Positions 56,001 to 63,784 of a stretch of 64,000 bases of DNA are shown here, piece by piece; within the stretch, counting starts at the first letter, position 1; each line of letters opens with the position of its first letter. The DNA comes from Paractinoplanes aksuensis (lineage in GTDB: Bacteria > Actinomycetota > Actinomycetes > Mycobacteriales > Micromonosporaceae), in the NCBI RefSeq assembly GCF_024137025.1, contig NZ_JAMYJR010000010.1, positions 186,001-250,000 of the forward strand. The letters are read 5' to 3'. Below the pieces are notes generated by a model. The model was not told the DNA's origin. It ran no database searches and worked only from the letters and a program-made list of their open reading frames with translations. The position numbers and the translations under genes were made by a program.

Positions 56001-56971
56001 TCCGCGTGGTCGACGACGGCAAGGTGGTGGGGGAGGGCCGCGACCTCGAGGTGCTGCGGCGCTCGCTGGCCCCCAAGGTGCAGCAGACCATCTCGAAGGC
56101 GGCCGGCGACATCGAGCGCCGGGGCATCACGGCCAACGACTTCGGCATGTTGCCGCGCCGGGTCGCCCAAGTCCGCGGCGGGTACGAGGTCAACGTCTTC
56201 CCGGCCCTGGTCGACGAGGGCGAGAGCGTGGCCGTCAAGGTCTTCGAGACGGAGGCCGAGCAGCGTACGGCCATGATCGCCGGAACGCGCAGGCTGCTGC
56301 TGCTGACGTTGCCGCCGGCCGCGCGCTACCTGCAGGGCCGGCTCGACAACCAGGCCAAGCTCGAGCTGACCCGCGGCAACCCGTACCGCTCGATCGCCGA
56401 ACTGCTCGACGACTGTGCCGGGGCGGCCGTCGACCGGCTGGTGGCCGACGCGGGCGGGCCGGTGTGGTCGTCGATCGAGTTCGCCTCGCTGCGCGACACC
56501 GTACGCCAGGATCTGGTCGACGCCGTGGCAAACGTGGTCACCCAGGTGCGGCAGGTGCTGTCGACGGCGTACGACATCGAGCAGCGTCTCAAATCGCAGC
56601 GCAACCCCACGCTGCTGCCCGCCCTGGCCGACATCCGCCAGCAGCTCAAGGGTCTCGTGCACGCCGGTTTCGTCACCGAGACCGGCTGGCGTCAGCTGCA
56701 CCACCTGCCGCGCTACCTGCGCGGCATGGTCTACCGGCTCGACCGCCTCGGCGGCAACCTGGCCCGCGACCGCCAGCTGACGGCCCAGATCCACGAGATC
56801 GAGTCGGAGTACCGCGAGCTGAAGGGGCTCGGCGCGCCCGAGGAGGGGTTGCGCGAGATCCGCTGGATGATCGAGGAATTGCGGATCAATTTCTTCGCCC
56901 AATCGCTGGGTACGGCCTATCCGATATCGGACAAACGGATCTTCAAGGCGATGGACCAGCTCCCGGTGTAG
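53075..56971 (+). CDS. hrpA: ATP-dependent RNA helicase HrpA
   Basis: DEAH-box helicase of 1298 residues, the usual length for HrpA. Motif I GETGSGKTTQIPK, Ia HTQPRRIAARTVAERIA, II IIDEAHERSLN, III TSATI, then V/VI ATNVAETSLTVPG and QRKGRCGRV are all intact. The HA2/OB region and the long C-terminal DUF3418 domain follow. ATG 53075 begins STTLALPELRKRL; 10 further codons upstream are open but lack a start context. The protein acts on structured mRNA and stalled ribosomes. A stand-alone gene. Confidence 0.96.
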   Translation: MSTTLALPELRKRLAELLPRDERRLGRRLEGTRRIKDEAARAAALAEISGEVDKAAARLATLMANVPPISYPESLPVSQRKDDILAAIRDHQVVVVAGETGSGKTTQIPKICIELGRGVRGQIGHTQPRRIAARTVAERIAEEVGRPLGQTVGYKVRFTDQVSDETMVKVMTDGILLAEIQNDRNLFRYDTLIIDEAHERSLNIDFILGYLRELLPRRPDLKLIITSATIETQRFAEHFADKDGKPAPVIEVSGRTFPVETRYRPLVTTTEDDTEEPQDQVDGIADAVDELGREGDGDILVFLSGEREIRDTADALAKRNLRATDIVPLYGRLSAAEQHKVFERHSQRRVVLATNVAETSLTVPGIRYVIDPGTARISRYSHRLKVQRLPIEPVSQASANQRKGRCGRVADGICIRLYSEEDFEARPEFTEPEILRTNLASVILQMTNLGLGDLAKFPFIDPPDRRNITDGVKLLEELGALDARKLTPLGRQLAQLPVDPRLARMVIEADRQECLAEVMVIAAALSIQDPRERPTEKQQQADEKHARFTDKESDFFSYLNLWRYLREKQQELSGNQFRRLCRSEFLNYLRVREWQDIYAQLRQVARTLNLTLTEDREEVAEGQHVHTALLSGLLSHIGLKEGDKREYLGARGAKFAIFPGSALFKKQPRWVMSAELVETSRLWGRVNARIEPEWAEKLAPHLVKYSYSEPHWEKKQGAVMAYEKVTLYGLPIVPRRKVGYSKVDPVASRELFIRHALVEGDWETHHKFYGENNKLLARIEEIENRARRRDIAVDDETVYALYDARIPADVVSARHFDAWWKKARRDEPELLTFTREMLVNAGRDGVDPNAYPDAWLANGVRLPLTYEFEPNTQADGVTVEVPIALLNKLDPDDFGWSVPGFRRDVVIALIRALPKALRTNFVPVPDWADAVLGTVPARRGPLPDAIGNELRRLTGTIVPRDAWRPDEVPDHLRVNFRVVDDGKVVGEGRDLEVLRRSLAPKVQQTISKAAGDIERRGITANDFGMLPRRVAQVRGGYEVNVFPALVDEGESVAVKVFETEAEQRTAMIAGTRRLLLLTLPPAARYLQGRLDNQAKLELTRGNPYRSIAELLDDCAGAAVDRLVADAGGPVWSSIEFASLRDTVRQDLVDAVANVVTQVRQVLSTAYDIEQRLKSQRNPTLLPALADIRQQLKGLVHAGFVTETGWRQLHHLPRYLRGMVYRLDRLGGNLARDRQLTAQIHEIESEYRELKGLGAPEEGLREIRWMIEELRINFFAQSLGTAYPISDKRIFKAMDQLPV

Positions 56972-57046
56972 CGCGCTCGTTGACGCTTGGGTGCCGTTCG
57001 GTTACCCCCCTGTCGTGGGGGTTCCGGAGGCCCTAGATTTCTGGCC

Positions 57047-57427
57047 ATGACGAACGAATTCCTGGCCTTCGCCCCGATTTCCGCGCTCGTTCCGGCCTCT
57101 CCGGCGACCGGCCTGCTCGACGAAATGATGGCGCGGGTCGGGGTCGACGGCATCGTCGCCGCCCTCGCCGACCCGGGCCTGCTGGCCCTGGTCGACCAGC
57201 ACGCCGCCGCCGTGCGCGACGCCCTCGAGTCGGCCGGCCGCGACGGCGACGCCGACGGTCTGGCCGGGTACGCCCGGGCGATCGTGGCCGGCGCCCGCCG
57301 GATGAGCCGGGGCCTGCCCGAGCCGGGTCTGGCCCCGACCACCCCGGCCGACTGGAAGGCCGCCGACTGGCACCTGCTGCGTCTGGTCGCCATCTGCATG
57401 ATCGCCGAGGAGAACGAGATTCTCTGA
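57047..57427 (+). CDS. Hypothetical small helical protein, 126 residues
   Basis: Not recognised with certainty. Soluble and helical, with conserved-looking segments LLDEMMARVGVDGIVAALADPGLL and WHLLRLVAICMIAEENEIL. ATG 57047 lies 75 bp after hrpA; GGAGG occurs 17 bases upstream, too far for a strong site. Convergent with nothing; the next gene is a secreted protein 101 bp on. Codon use is normal for the window. Confidence 0.65.
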   Translation: MTNEFLAFAPISALVPASPATGLLDEMMARVGVDGIVAALADPGLLALVDQHAAAVRDALESAGRDGDADGLAGYARAIVAGARRMSRGLPEPGLAPTTPADWKAADWHLLRLVAICMIAEENEIL

Positions 57428-57528
57428 CCCTCGTGACGGCCTGCGGGCGGGCCTCCACTTTCAGGCTCGCCCGAAACGCCCATAGGGGTGCCTTGCGGCG
57501 AAATCGGTCTATACGCCATCTTGTACGT

Positions 57529-58284
57529 ATGAAGCTCGCCCTCGCGCTCGCCGCGATCGCCACTCTCGTCGTCCCGGCGGCGCCCGCGGCCGCCGCTCCG
57601 ACACCCACGTCGACCACGCCGCCCGTCACGGCGGCCCCGCTGCTGGTCGCCCGCTGGACCTTCGACGCCGGCGCCGTCGACGGCCGCGTCGCCGACACCT
57701 CGGGCCGCGGCCCGGCCCTGACCACCCGCAGCGCCGACGCGGGCGTGCTGCGCTTCGACACCGCCACCCCGAGCGGCCGCTACGTCTCGTTCCCGACGGC
57801 GTGCGCCACCAACGCCACCAAGTGCCCGCGCGCGCTCATGGAGACCGCGAGTGTCCCCAACCTGAACCCCGGCACCCGCAACTTCCGCTGGTCGGCCCGC
57901 ATGCTGACGATCAAGACCCAGGTCACCGGCTCGGCCAACATCATGCAGAAGGGCGTGGCCAACACGACCAGCCAGTGGAAGATGCAGGTCGGCAAGACCA
58001 ACGGCAAGGCCCAGTGCATCGTGGTCGGCGCCGGCTCGCCCACCGTCTACATCGCCCGCTCGGCCACCTCGGTCGCCGACGGCGCCTGGCACAAGATCGT
58101 GTGCCAGCGCCGGGGCACCGCGCTCCAGGTGTACGTCGACGACAAGCTCGGCGGTTCGGCCACGGTCCCGGCCAACCTGTCGATCAGCAACACGCTGCCG
58201 CTGCGCATCGGCGGCCCGAACTTCAACACCAAGACCGACATGTTCCACGGCCGCCTCGACGACATCTATGCCGAGCTGGGCTGA
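57529..58284 (+). CDS. Secreted LamG/concanavalin-like lectin-fold protein
   Basis: 251 residues. Signal peptide to AAAA (about 23), a short Thr/Pro linker, then one laminin-G-like jelly-roll domain: LVARWTFDAGAVDGRVADTSG, RWSARMLTIKTQ, GKAQCIVVGAG, DGAWHKIVCQRRGTALQVYVDDKLGG and a closing GRLDDIYAELG. Cys pairs occur at ACATNATKCP and CIV...IVCQ. No catalytic domain, so it is probably a secreted glycan-binding protein. ATG 57529 has only a weak purine site. Confidence 0.82.
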   Translation: MKLALALAAIATLVVPAAPAAAAPTPTSTTPPVTAAPLLVARWTFDAGAVDGRVADTSGRGPALTTRSADAGVLRFDTATPSGRYVSFPTACATNATKCPRALMETASVPNLNPGTRNFRWSARMLTIKTQVTGSANIMQKGVANTTSQWKMQVGKTNGKAQCIVVGAGSPTVYIARSATSVADGAWHKIVCQRRGTALQVYVDDKLGGSATVPANLSISNTLPLRIGGPNFNTKTDMFHGRLDDIYAELG

Positions 58285-58362
58285 CCCGGTTACCCAGAGG
58301 TGCCCTGAGCTCGGAAAAGTGCGTTCTTCCGGGCCCGGGGCGACCCTCGTAGGTTGATCCTC

Positions 58363-58749
58363 ATGGCTGTTTCCCTGATCAACCCACGCGGACTGCCCAC
58401 CGTCGACGTCTACCGCCAGGTGTCGATAGCCACGGGCACCAAGCTCGTCCACGTAGCCGGCCAGGTGGCCTGGAACGGAGGCGACTTCGCCACCCAGGTC
58501 GAGCAGAGCTACCTGAACGTGGCGACGGCCCTCGAAGCGGCCGGCGCCACCTTCGCTGACGTGGTGAAATTGACCGTCCACGTCGTCGACTGGACCCCCG
58601 ACCGCATGCCCGACCTGCTGGACGGCATCACCCGAGCCTCAACCAAACTGGGCGTGAAGATCGAGGCCCCCGCCTCCCTGTTCGGCATCGCAGCCCTGGA
58701 CGTCCCCGAACACCTGGTCGAGATCGAAGCAACAGCCGTCCTCGACTAG
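58363..58749 (+). CDS. RidA/YjgF-family protein
   Basis: 128 residues. VYRQVSIATGTKLVHVAGQVAW, QVEQSYLNVATALEAAGATFADVVKLTVHV and the end ASLFGIAALDVPEHLVEIEA are RidA-like. The family hydrolyses reactive enamine/imine intermediates; the key Arg of true RidA near the C terminus is not at its usual place (A-S-L-F-G-I-A-A-L), so this is more likely one of the Rid2-7 subgroups with an unknown reaction. ATG 58363; TTG 58354 is possible. Confidence 0.87.
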   Translation: MAVSLINPRGLPTVDVYRQVSIATGTKLVHVAGQVAWNGGDFATQVEQSYLNVATALEAAGATFADVVKLTVHVVDWTPDRMPDLLDGITRASTKLGVKIEAPASLFGIAALDVPEHLVEIEATAVLD

Positions 58750-58803
58750 CGCCGGGGTCGCAGCCGTGCGCTACGGCAGTGCGTTGAGGCCGTGCGCTGC
58801 ATT

Positions 58804-58846
58804 TGTGAGTCGCGGTTGTGGGCTGCGGCTGTGAGTCGCGGTTGTG
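58804..58846. repeat. Short direct repeat
   Basis: TGTGAGTCGCGGTTGTG occurs at 58804-58820 and again at 58830-58846. Related GTGCGCT words flank it at 58767-58800. The repeats lie in the 124-bp gap between the converging RidA and HxlR genes and may be a degenerate tandem array. Confidence 0.6.
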
Positions 58847-58873
58847 CGCTTCGGCTCGTGCATCGCGGTCTGA

Positions 58874-59257
58874 TCAGCTCTCGAACTTGCGGCGGGACGC
58901 CTCGATCTCCGCCAGATAGGTCTGGGTCCAGCCACACATGCCGTCGACCACCTTGCGCAGCGCCTGCCCGGCCTCGGTGAGCGCGTAGTCGACGCTCGGC
59001 GGCACGGTGGGGTGCACGGTCCGCTCAACCAGCCCGTTCCGTTCGAGCGTGCGCAGATTCTGAGTGAGCACCTTGTGGCTGATCCCGCCAACCTCACGCC
59101 GCAACTCGTTGAACCGCATAGTCCGCAACCCAAGAAACTCAATGATCAGCAGCGACCACTTGGTAGCCACATCCGAGAAGATCTCCCGAGCCAACGAGTC
59201 GGCCCGAGCCAGGTCAGCCTCAGGCGGCAGCTCACCGATCTCCTGCCTGGTCCCCAT
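58874..59257 (-). CDS. HxlR-family winged-helix regulator
   Basis: 127 residues. DVATKWSLLIIEFLGLRTMRFNELRREVGGIS-type sequence, read in parts as KWSLLIIEFL, RFNELRREVGGIS, KVLTQNLRTLERNGLVER and VDYALTEAG, is the HxlR/MarR-like winged helix. Members often respond to aldehydes or redox changes, but the usual N-terminal cysteine is absent here. ATG 59257. Upstream lies the palindromic repeat cluster, so its promoter region is unusual. Confidence 0.9.
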   Translation of the reverse strand: MGTRQEIGELPPEADLARADSLAREIFSDVATKWSLLIIEFLGLRTMRFNELRREVGGISHKVLTQNLRTLERNGLVERTVHPTVPPSVDYALTEAGQALRKVVDGMCGWTQTYLAEIEASRRKFES

Positions 59258-59318
59258 GCCCCGACCCTACTTCCCACACATCGCAGCCGGTCCGCGGGCG
59301 GGCGCCCCGCCCCGGAAA

Positions 59319-59556
59319 GAGACGATCCGTTTCGTCTCGGCAGCGCCCGGCGGGACAATCCGTTTCGTCTTGGCGGTGCGCGCTGGCTTTGCGCTGGTGG
59401 GGCGGGTTGGCGAGACGATTCGTTTCGTCTTTGGAGTGCGTTGGCGGGATTGCGCTGGTGCGTGTGTCGGCGAGCCGAACCGTTTCGTCTCGCCGACACA
59501 CCGGTTTGTCGCGTCGTGCGCGTTTGCCGAGACGATCCGTTTCGTCTCGGCAAACG
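59319..59556. repeat. Cluster of five palindromic repeats in a 340-bp intergenic region
   Basis: A 20-bp palindromic unit, GAGACGATCCGTTTCGTCTC, occurs at 59319, 59352, 59412, 59472 and 59529 with small changes. Spacings are 33, 60, 60 and 57 bp. Copy 4 is flanked by complementary arms 59463-59474/59489-59500, and copy 5 forms a 15-base perfect stem (59521-59535/59542-59556). The middle part (ATCCGTTTCGTCT) is the best conserved, while outer stems differ yet still pair. Between copies 2-4, TTGCGCTGGTG recurs about 61 bp apart. The gap 59258-59597 holds no gene. Confidence 0.85.
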
Positions 59557-59597
59557 GCCGGCGCCCTCGGCCGGAGCAGGCGCCTCGTTGGGCCGGT

Positions 59598-59828
59598 CTA
59601 GCTGCGCCGGAAGGCGTAGGAGCGGCCGCCGCTCGCGCCAGCCGCGCGGCCGGCGCGGGTCTGCTCGGAGCGTTGGCGGGCGGCCTGCCGCTCATCGCCG
59701 GCGCCGTGGTGAGCCGCGCCGGATTTCTTGCGGCCGGTGGTCTCCGTGGCGCGGGGCAGTGTCGGCGCGAGCTCGCTCACGGCGAGGTCGTCCGGGTCGA
59801 TCCGGACGGTGAAGCGTTGGCCAGGCAT
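59598..59828 (-). CDS. Small basic hypothetical protein, 76 residues
   Basis: Begins MPGQRFTVRIDPDDLAVSEL and then becomes Arg/Ala/Gly-rich and low complexity (KKSGAAHHGAGDERQAARQR) to the end. ATG 59828 is strongly supported by GGAGG five to six bases upstream, better than most starts here. The function is unknown; the ordered N terminus with a disordered basic tail would suit a nucleic-acid-associated protein, which is only a guess. The 218 bp upstream to the next gene show nothing else. Confidence 0.65.
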   Translation of the reverse strand: MPGQRFTVRIDPDDLAVSELAPTLPRATETTGRKKSGAAHHGAGDERQAARQRSEQTRAGRAAGASGGRSYAFRRS

Positions 59829-60046
59829 ACGGACCTCCTCTGAGCCCTGCTCAGGACAGGGCGAGGCGTGGTGGAGCCGGGGAAGAGAAGACGTGACGCT
59901 CCGGGTGTCGGGCACGGAGGCGGCTCCACGGCGGACAACCCCGCCGGAGCACCCGGAACCGAGCACGGTGGACGGCCTCGACGGGCCGAAGCATCAGATG
60001 CGCATGCAAGGAACAGTAGGAGCCCGCTCGAGGGCTCGCAACCGAA

Positions 60047-61075
60047 TTAAATCTGGGCTTCGCCGGCGTCGAGGACGGCGGTGGCTCTCGGGTAGTCGCG
60101 TAGCTGGGCGCGTACTGATTCGAGGCCGACCCGTAGGGCTACCGGGGGGACGCCGCGGGCTTGGAGGACGCCGTTCGTCCAGGACACGAAGTCGGTGAAG
60201 ATCGCGGTTTCGCTCACGTACAGGGCGGCGGCCAGGAAGTCGGCGATGTGGGCCATGTCCTCGGCCGTGGAGTCGAGTTGGCGCTGGTTGTATTCGCGCA
60301 TCGCCGGGTAGGCCTCGGTCAGGCGGCTCATCGCCGTGCTGATCAGCTCGCCGCGGTTGCGGACCACGTAGGTGTATTCCTCGTCGCCCAGGAAGGCCGA
60401 GAGCTGCGGGTCGGGGCTGTACGGCGGCCAGTTGCGGGCCAGTCGGTGCACCGCCTCTTCCGCGCCGGCGGCCCAAGCATCGGCGCCCAGGAGCTGGGCG
60501 TAGCGGCCGCCCGGTCCGAAGCCGCGACCGCCGGCGATGACCGGCACCCCGGCCGCCTTGCACGCGGTGATGGCCGCGTGGGCGCGGGGCAGGCGGGTCG
60601 CGATCATGCAGCTCAGCGCGACCACATCCGGGCCGGTCTGGTGCAGGTGGGTGATCAGGTGCGGGCCGGGCACGTTGGCCCCGAGGAAGTCGACCCGCCA
60701 GCCGTCCAGGCGCAGCATCTCGGCCAGGATGCGGGTCGGCAGCGCGTGCCATTCCCCGTCGACGCAGGCGATGGTGACCCGGCCCCGCGACGGCCGGACG
60801 GTGGTGCGGGCGGCCACCGCGGCCAGCGCGCGCTCGCTGATCGCCGTCGCCGCGTGCTCGCGGGCTACGGACCACTCGTTGGCAGCCCACAGTTCGCCCA
60901 CCCGGGCCTGCGTGCCGGCGATCAGGTCGATCATGATGCGTTGCGGCGCCACGCCGTCGTCGAGCAGGTCACCGACGATCTCGACCGCGCCGTACTCGTC
61001 GCCGTCGCCGACCAGCCGCAGGAACTCGTCGGCCAGGCCCGGCTCGTCGAGCGACCGCCGCGAGACGACACTCAC
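60047..61075 (-). CDS. B12-binding protein with adenosylcobalamin photoreceptor-type signature
   Basis: 342 residues. The helical B12-binding-2 part (~1-90) contains W63-x9-E73-H74, the motif that in CarH-type light sensors contacts adenosylcobalamin. The Rossmann part (~95-215) has E108-W-H110-x-x-P, a variant of the DxHxxG cobalt-ligand motif, then ALSCMIATRL and VIAGGRGFGPGG. The final ~120 residues are helical (EDMAHIADFLAAALYVSETAIFTDFVSW, read in parts) and unassigned. No DNA-binding domain. GTG 61075 overlaps the stop of the SpoIIE-type phosphatase gene, so the two proteins are probably made together and work together. Confidence 0.87.
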   Translation of the reverse strand: MSVVSRRSLDEPGLADEFLRLVGDGDEYGAVEIVGDLLDDGVAPQRIMIDLIAGTQARVGELWAANEWSVAREHAATAISERALAAVAARTTVRPSRGRVTIACVDGEWHALPTRILAEMLRLDGWRVDFLGANVPGPHLITHLHQTGPDVVALSCMIATRLPRAHAAITACKAAGVPVIAGGRGFGPGGRYAQLLGADAWAAGAEEAVHRLARNWPPYSPDPQLSAFLGDEEYTYVVRNRGELISTAMSRLTEAYPAMREYNQRQLDSTAEDMAHIADFLAAALYVSETAIFTDFVSWTNGVLQARGVPPVALRVGLESVRAQLRDYPRATAVLDAGEAQI

Positions 61076-62745
61076 GAGCGTTGACGCATGCGGCGGTCGC
61101 CGCGGCGGGCGTCGATGGCGAAGGGGGACTGGGTGCGGTCGCCGTTGCGCAGGCTGAGCTGGGTGCGGGCGGGAGCGCGGACGGCCAGCATGGCGATGTC
61201 GTCGCGGGTGCCGCCGTGCACCCAGTCGCTGACCAGCTGGCGTACGCGTTCGACAGTGGCCACGCCGGGCAACCCGCGGCACTCGGCCAGCGCGTCGTGC
61301 AGCCGGGCCTCGCCGAACTGCTCGTCGCCGCTCGGGCCGCCGCGGGCCTCGGTCAGGCCGTCGCTGTAGAGCAGGCACAGCTCGCCGGGTGCGAGCTCGA
61401 CCGAGGCCGGGCGCACGACGGTGCGGGGCACCGCGCCGATCAACGTGCCGCTGGTCGGCACCTCTTCGACCGTGCCGTCGGTGCGCAGCACCAGCGGCGA
61501 CGGGTGGCCGCCGGTGGCCAGCTCGAGTCGCACCCGCCCGTGCTCGCCGCGGCTGACCGCACCCACCACCATGGTGACGAACCGGTGCTGACGGCCCGAT
61601 TCGAGCAGGGCCTTGTTCAGTACGTGAAGCATCTCTTCGGGCGCCGCGCCGACCAGCCGCAACGCGCGCAGCGTCTGGCGCACCTTGCCGGTGAGCACCG
61701 CCGCCTCGGGCCCCTTGCCGCACACGTCACCGAGCGCGATCACCGTGTCGGGGCTGGTGTCGGTCGGCCCGAACACGTCGTAGAAATCGCCGCCGATCCG
61801 CAGCGCCTCGCGGGCCGCCTGGTAGGAGCCGACCAGCTCGATGCCGTCGGGCTCGGGCAGCTCCGGCGGTAGCAGGTCGGCCTGCAGCACCGCCGTGGTG
61901 TCGACCTGCTCGCGGTAGAGCCCGGCGGCCGAGATAGCGGCGCCGGCCCGGGCCGCGAAGATGCGGGCGAGAATCTCGTCCTCGGGGCTGAACTCGGCGT
62001 TCTCGCCGCGGCGGGCCAGGATCAGCGCCCCGGCCGGCTCGGCGTTGCCGGGCAGGGGAGTGACCAGCAGCGCCCCGATCGGCCCGAAGCCGGTCGGCAG
62101 CAGCCACTCGGGCGCCTGGGACGCGTCGAGCCACTTGCTCGGGATGGGCGGGAAGCCGCCGAGCGCCTCGACCAGCCCCGGCACCTCGGCCAACACCTGC
62201 TCGCGGAGCACGCCTTCCTCGTGGCCCTCACCGGCGACCAGCCGCACCCACGCGGCCTGGCGGCGGTTGACCGGCAGCACCACCACGGCCGCGTCGGCCA
62301 GGTGGGCGACGGCCAGCTCGGCCGTGATGCGGGTGCAGCGGCCCTGGTGCAGCGAGGAGGAGAGCCGGCGCCCGGCCTCGGCCAGAAACGCCGTGCGGGC
62401 CCGCTCGGCCCGCAGCGCGTCGGCCCGGTTGACCTCGTCGGTGCGGTCGCGCAGGTACCACCCGTAGTGGTCGGCGCCGAGCGAGCGGCGCTGCCCCTGC
62501 AGGTGGCGGCCGTGGTAGAGGTGCGTGAAGGTGTCCTCGGCGCCGGCCAGACCCGGCAGCGGCCCGTCGGCCGCCTTGGTGCCCGCGGCCAGACCCGGAA
62601 CCAGCGTCTGCGCGGCGGCGTTGACCATGATGATGGTTTCGTCGGCGACGCCGCAGACGACCACCGCCTCGCTGGCAGCGTCGAGCGCGGCGTGGAGCAG
62701 AGTGGTCAGCTGTTCGCCGGTCGACACCGGCGATGGCGCTGTCAT
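61072..62745 (-). CDS. PAS/GAF-SpoIIE protein phosphatase
   Basis: 557 residues. A PAS-like N terminus (~15-100), a coiled segment (ADALRAERARTAFLAEAGRRL), a GAF domain (~135-290), and a SpoIIE PP2C domain (~305-530) with RIGGDFYDVF, ALGDVCGKGPEAAVLT, LATGGHPSPLVL, LLYSDGLTEARG and RDDIAMLAV, so metal ligands are intact. Such enzymes dephosphorylate anti-sigma antagonists. ATG 62745 has GGAGG closely upstream. No anti-sigma or antagonist gene is adjacent; the overlapping B12-binding gene is the likely signal partner. Confidence 0.93.
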   Translation of the reverse strand: MTAPSPVSTGEQLTTLLHAALDAASEAVVVCGVADETIIMVNAAAQTLVPGLAAGTKAADGPLPGLAGAEDTFTHLYHGRHLQGQRRSLGADHYGWYLRDRTDEVNRADALRAERARTAFLAEAGRRLSSSLHQGRCTRITAELAVAHLADAAVVVLPVNRRQAAWVRLVAGEGHEEGVLREQVLAEVPGLVEALGGFPPIPSKWLDASQAPEWLLPTGFGPIGALLVTPLPGNAEPAGALILARRGENAEFSPEDEILARIFAARAGAAISAAGLYREQVDTTAVLQADLLPPELPEPDGIELVGSYQAAREALRIGGDFYDVFGPTDTSPDTVIALGDVCGKGPEAAVLTGKVRQTLRALRLVGAAPEEMLHVLNKALLESGRQHRFVTMVVGAVSRGEHGRVRLELATGGHPSPLVLRTDGTVEEVPTSGTLIGAVPRTVVRPASVELAPGELCLLYSDGLTEARGGPSGDEQFGEARLHDALAECRGLPGVATVERVRQLVSDWVHGGTRDDIAMLAVRAPARTQLSLRNGDRTQSPFAIDARRGDRRMRQRS

Positions 62746-62831
62746 GGTTCCTCCCGTCTCTCCCCGCCCGACACGTTCACAAGGCCCAGACTACGTGCTC
62801 ACGGACTTGGCGGCTGGTTCGAGGTGGGTGA

Positions 62832-63614
62832 TCAAGGGGCGCCAGGGCCAAGATCGACCACGATCGGGGCATGGTCGCTGGGACCTTTTCCCTTGCGCGC
62901 CTCGCGGTCCACCACCGCATCTGTGACCCGGTCGGCCACCGACGGGGTCGCATAGACGAGGTCGATCCGCATTCCTTTGTTCTGGTGGAACATTCCGGCG
63001 CGGTAATCCCAATAGGTGAAGGGGTGGTCACCCTTCATGGGCCGGGCCACCACGTCGCGTAACCCCACGGCGCGGATCTCGGCCAGGGCCTCGCGCTCGG
63101 GCGGCGTCACATGGGTCGAGCCGACGAACACGCTCGGATCCCACACGTCGTCGTCGGTCGGGGCGACGTTGTAGTCACCGGCCACGACCAGCGGTCCCTT
63201 GGCCACGTCGTCGGCCAGCACCGTCTGCAGGGCGGCCAGCCACGACAGCTTGTAGGTGTAATGCGGGTCCTCCGGCGTACGCCCGTTGGGCACATAGACC
63301 GAATAAAAGCGGATGCCGTCGCAGAGGGCGCTGATCGCCCTCGCTTCCGGCTCCGGATACCCGGGTTCACCCTCAAATCCCTGGCGTACGTCGTCGAGCC
63401 CGACCCGCGAGAGCAGGGCCACCCCGTTCCAGCGCCCTTGCCCGTACGCCGCTGTCTCGTACCCCAACGCGCGGACCTCGGCCGCGGGGAAGCCGTCGGC
63501 CGCGACCTTGGTCTCTTGGAGGCACACCACGTCGGGTTCGGTGGCGGCGAGCCATTCCAGCAGGCGCGGCAGCCGTGCCTTGACCGAGTTGACGTTCCAC
63601 GTAGCGAAGCGCAT
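62832..63614 (-). CDS. xthA: Exodeoxyribonuclease III
   Basis: AP endonuclease/3'-5' exonuclease of base-excision repair, 260 residues. RFATWNVNSVKARLPRLLEW, VVCLQETKV (metal Glu), FYSVYVPNGR, VVAGDYNVAPTDDDVWDP (catalytic Asp/Asn) and SDHAPIVVDL (catalytic His) are all in place. ATG 63614. The next gene on the same strand ends 50 bp upstream. No special regulation is visible. Confidence 0.95.
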   Translation of the reverse strand: MRFATWNVNSVKARLPRLLEWLAATEPDVVCLQETKVAADGFPAAEVRALGYETAAYGQGRWNGVALLSRVGLDDVRQGFEGEPGYPEPEARAISALCDGIRFYSVYVPNGRTPEDPHYTYKLSWLAALQTVLADDVAKGPLVVAGDYNVAPTDDDVWDPSVFVGSTHVTPPEREALAEIRAVGLRDVVARPMKGDHPFTYWDYRAGMFHQNKGMRIDLVYATPSVADRVTDAVVDREARKGKGPSDHAPIVVDLGPGAP

Positions 63615-63664
63615 CTGCCCAGCCTGCTACATCATCGCCCGGAACGCCCGGGCGGCACGACGAC

Positions 63665-63784
63665 TCAGAGCCGGCGGGTGAAGCGGGTGGCGGCGAGAAG
63701 CGCGACGGTCAGGCCGCCCGTGAGGACAAGCAGCACCGCGACCATCCACACCACAGCCCCCTCGGAGCCCACCAGCGTCGCCAT
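63665..63784 (-). CDS. Very small single-pass membrane protein, 39 residues
   Basis: ATG 63784 with GGGAG six bases upstream opens a 39-codon frame: a short N terminus (MATLVGSEG), one membrane helix (VVWMVAVLLVLTGGLTVALLA) and a basic end (ATRFTRRL). The helix, positive-inside tail and ribosome site support a real small membrane protein. Function unknown. The 216 bp from here to the window end show no gene. Confidence 0.55.
   Translation of the reverse strand: MATLVGSEGAVVWMVAVLLVLTGGLTVALLAATRFTRRL

Noticed and set aside
53114..56902. 1262-codon minus-strand frame opposite hrpA
   Set aside because: It is a shadow frame of hrpA with no recognisable domain.
59319..59556. Palindromic repeat cluster as a CRISPR array
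   Set aside because: There are only five copies, spacing is irregular (33 to 60 bp), intervals are themselves similar to one another, and no cas genes are near.
59146..59695. Minus-strand frames rich in RRNGSSR and ETKRIV words
   Set aside because: The words arise because the palindromic DNA repeat is translated; frames differ between copies and there is no conserved protein.
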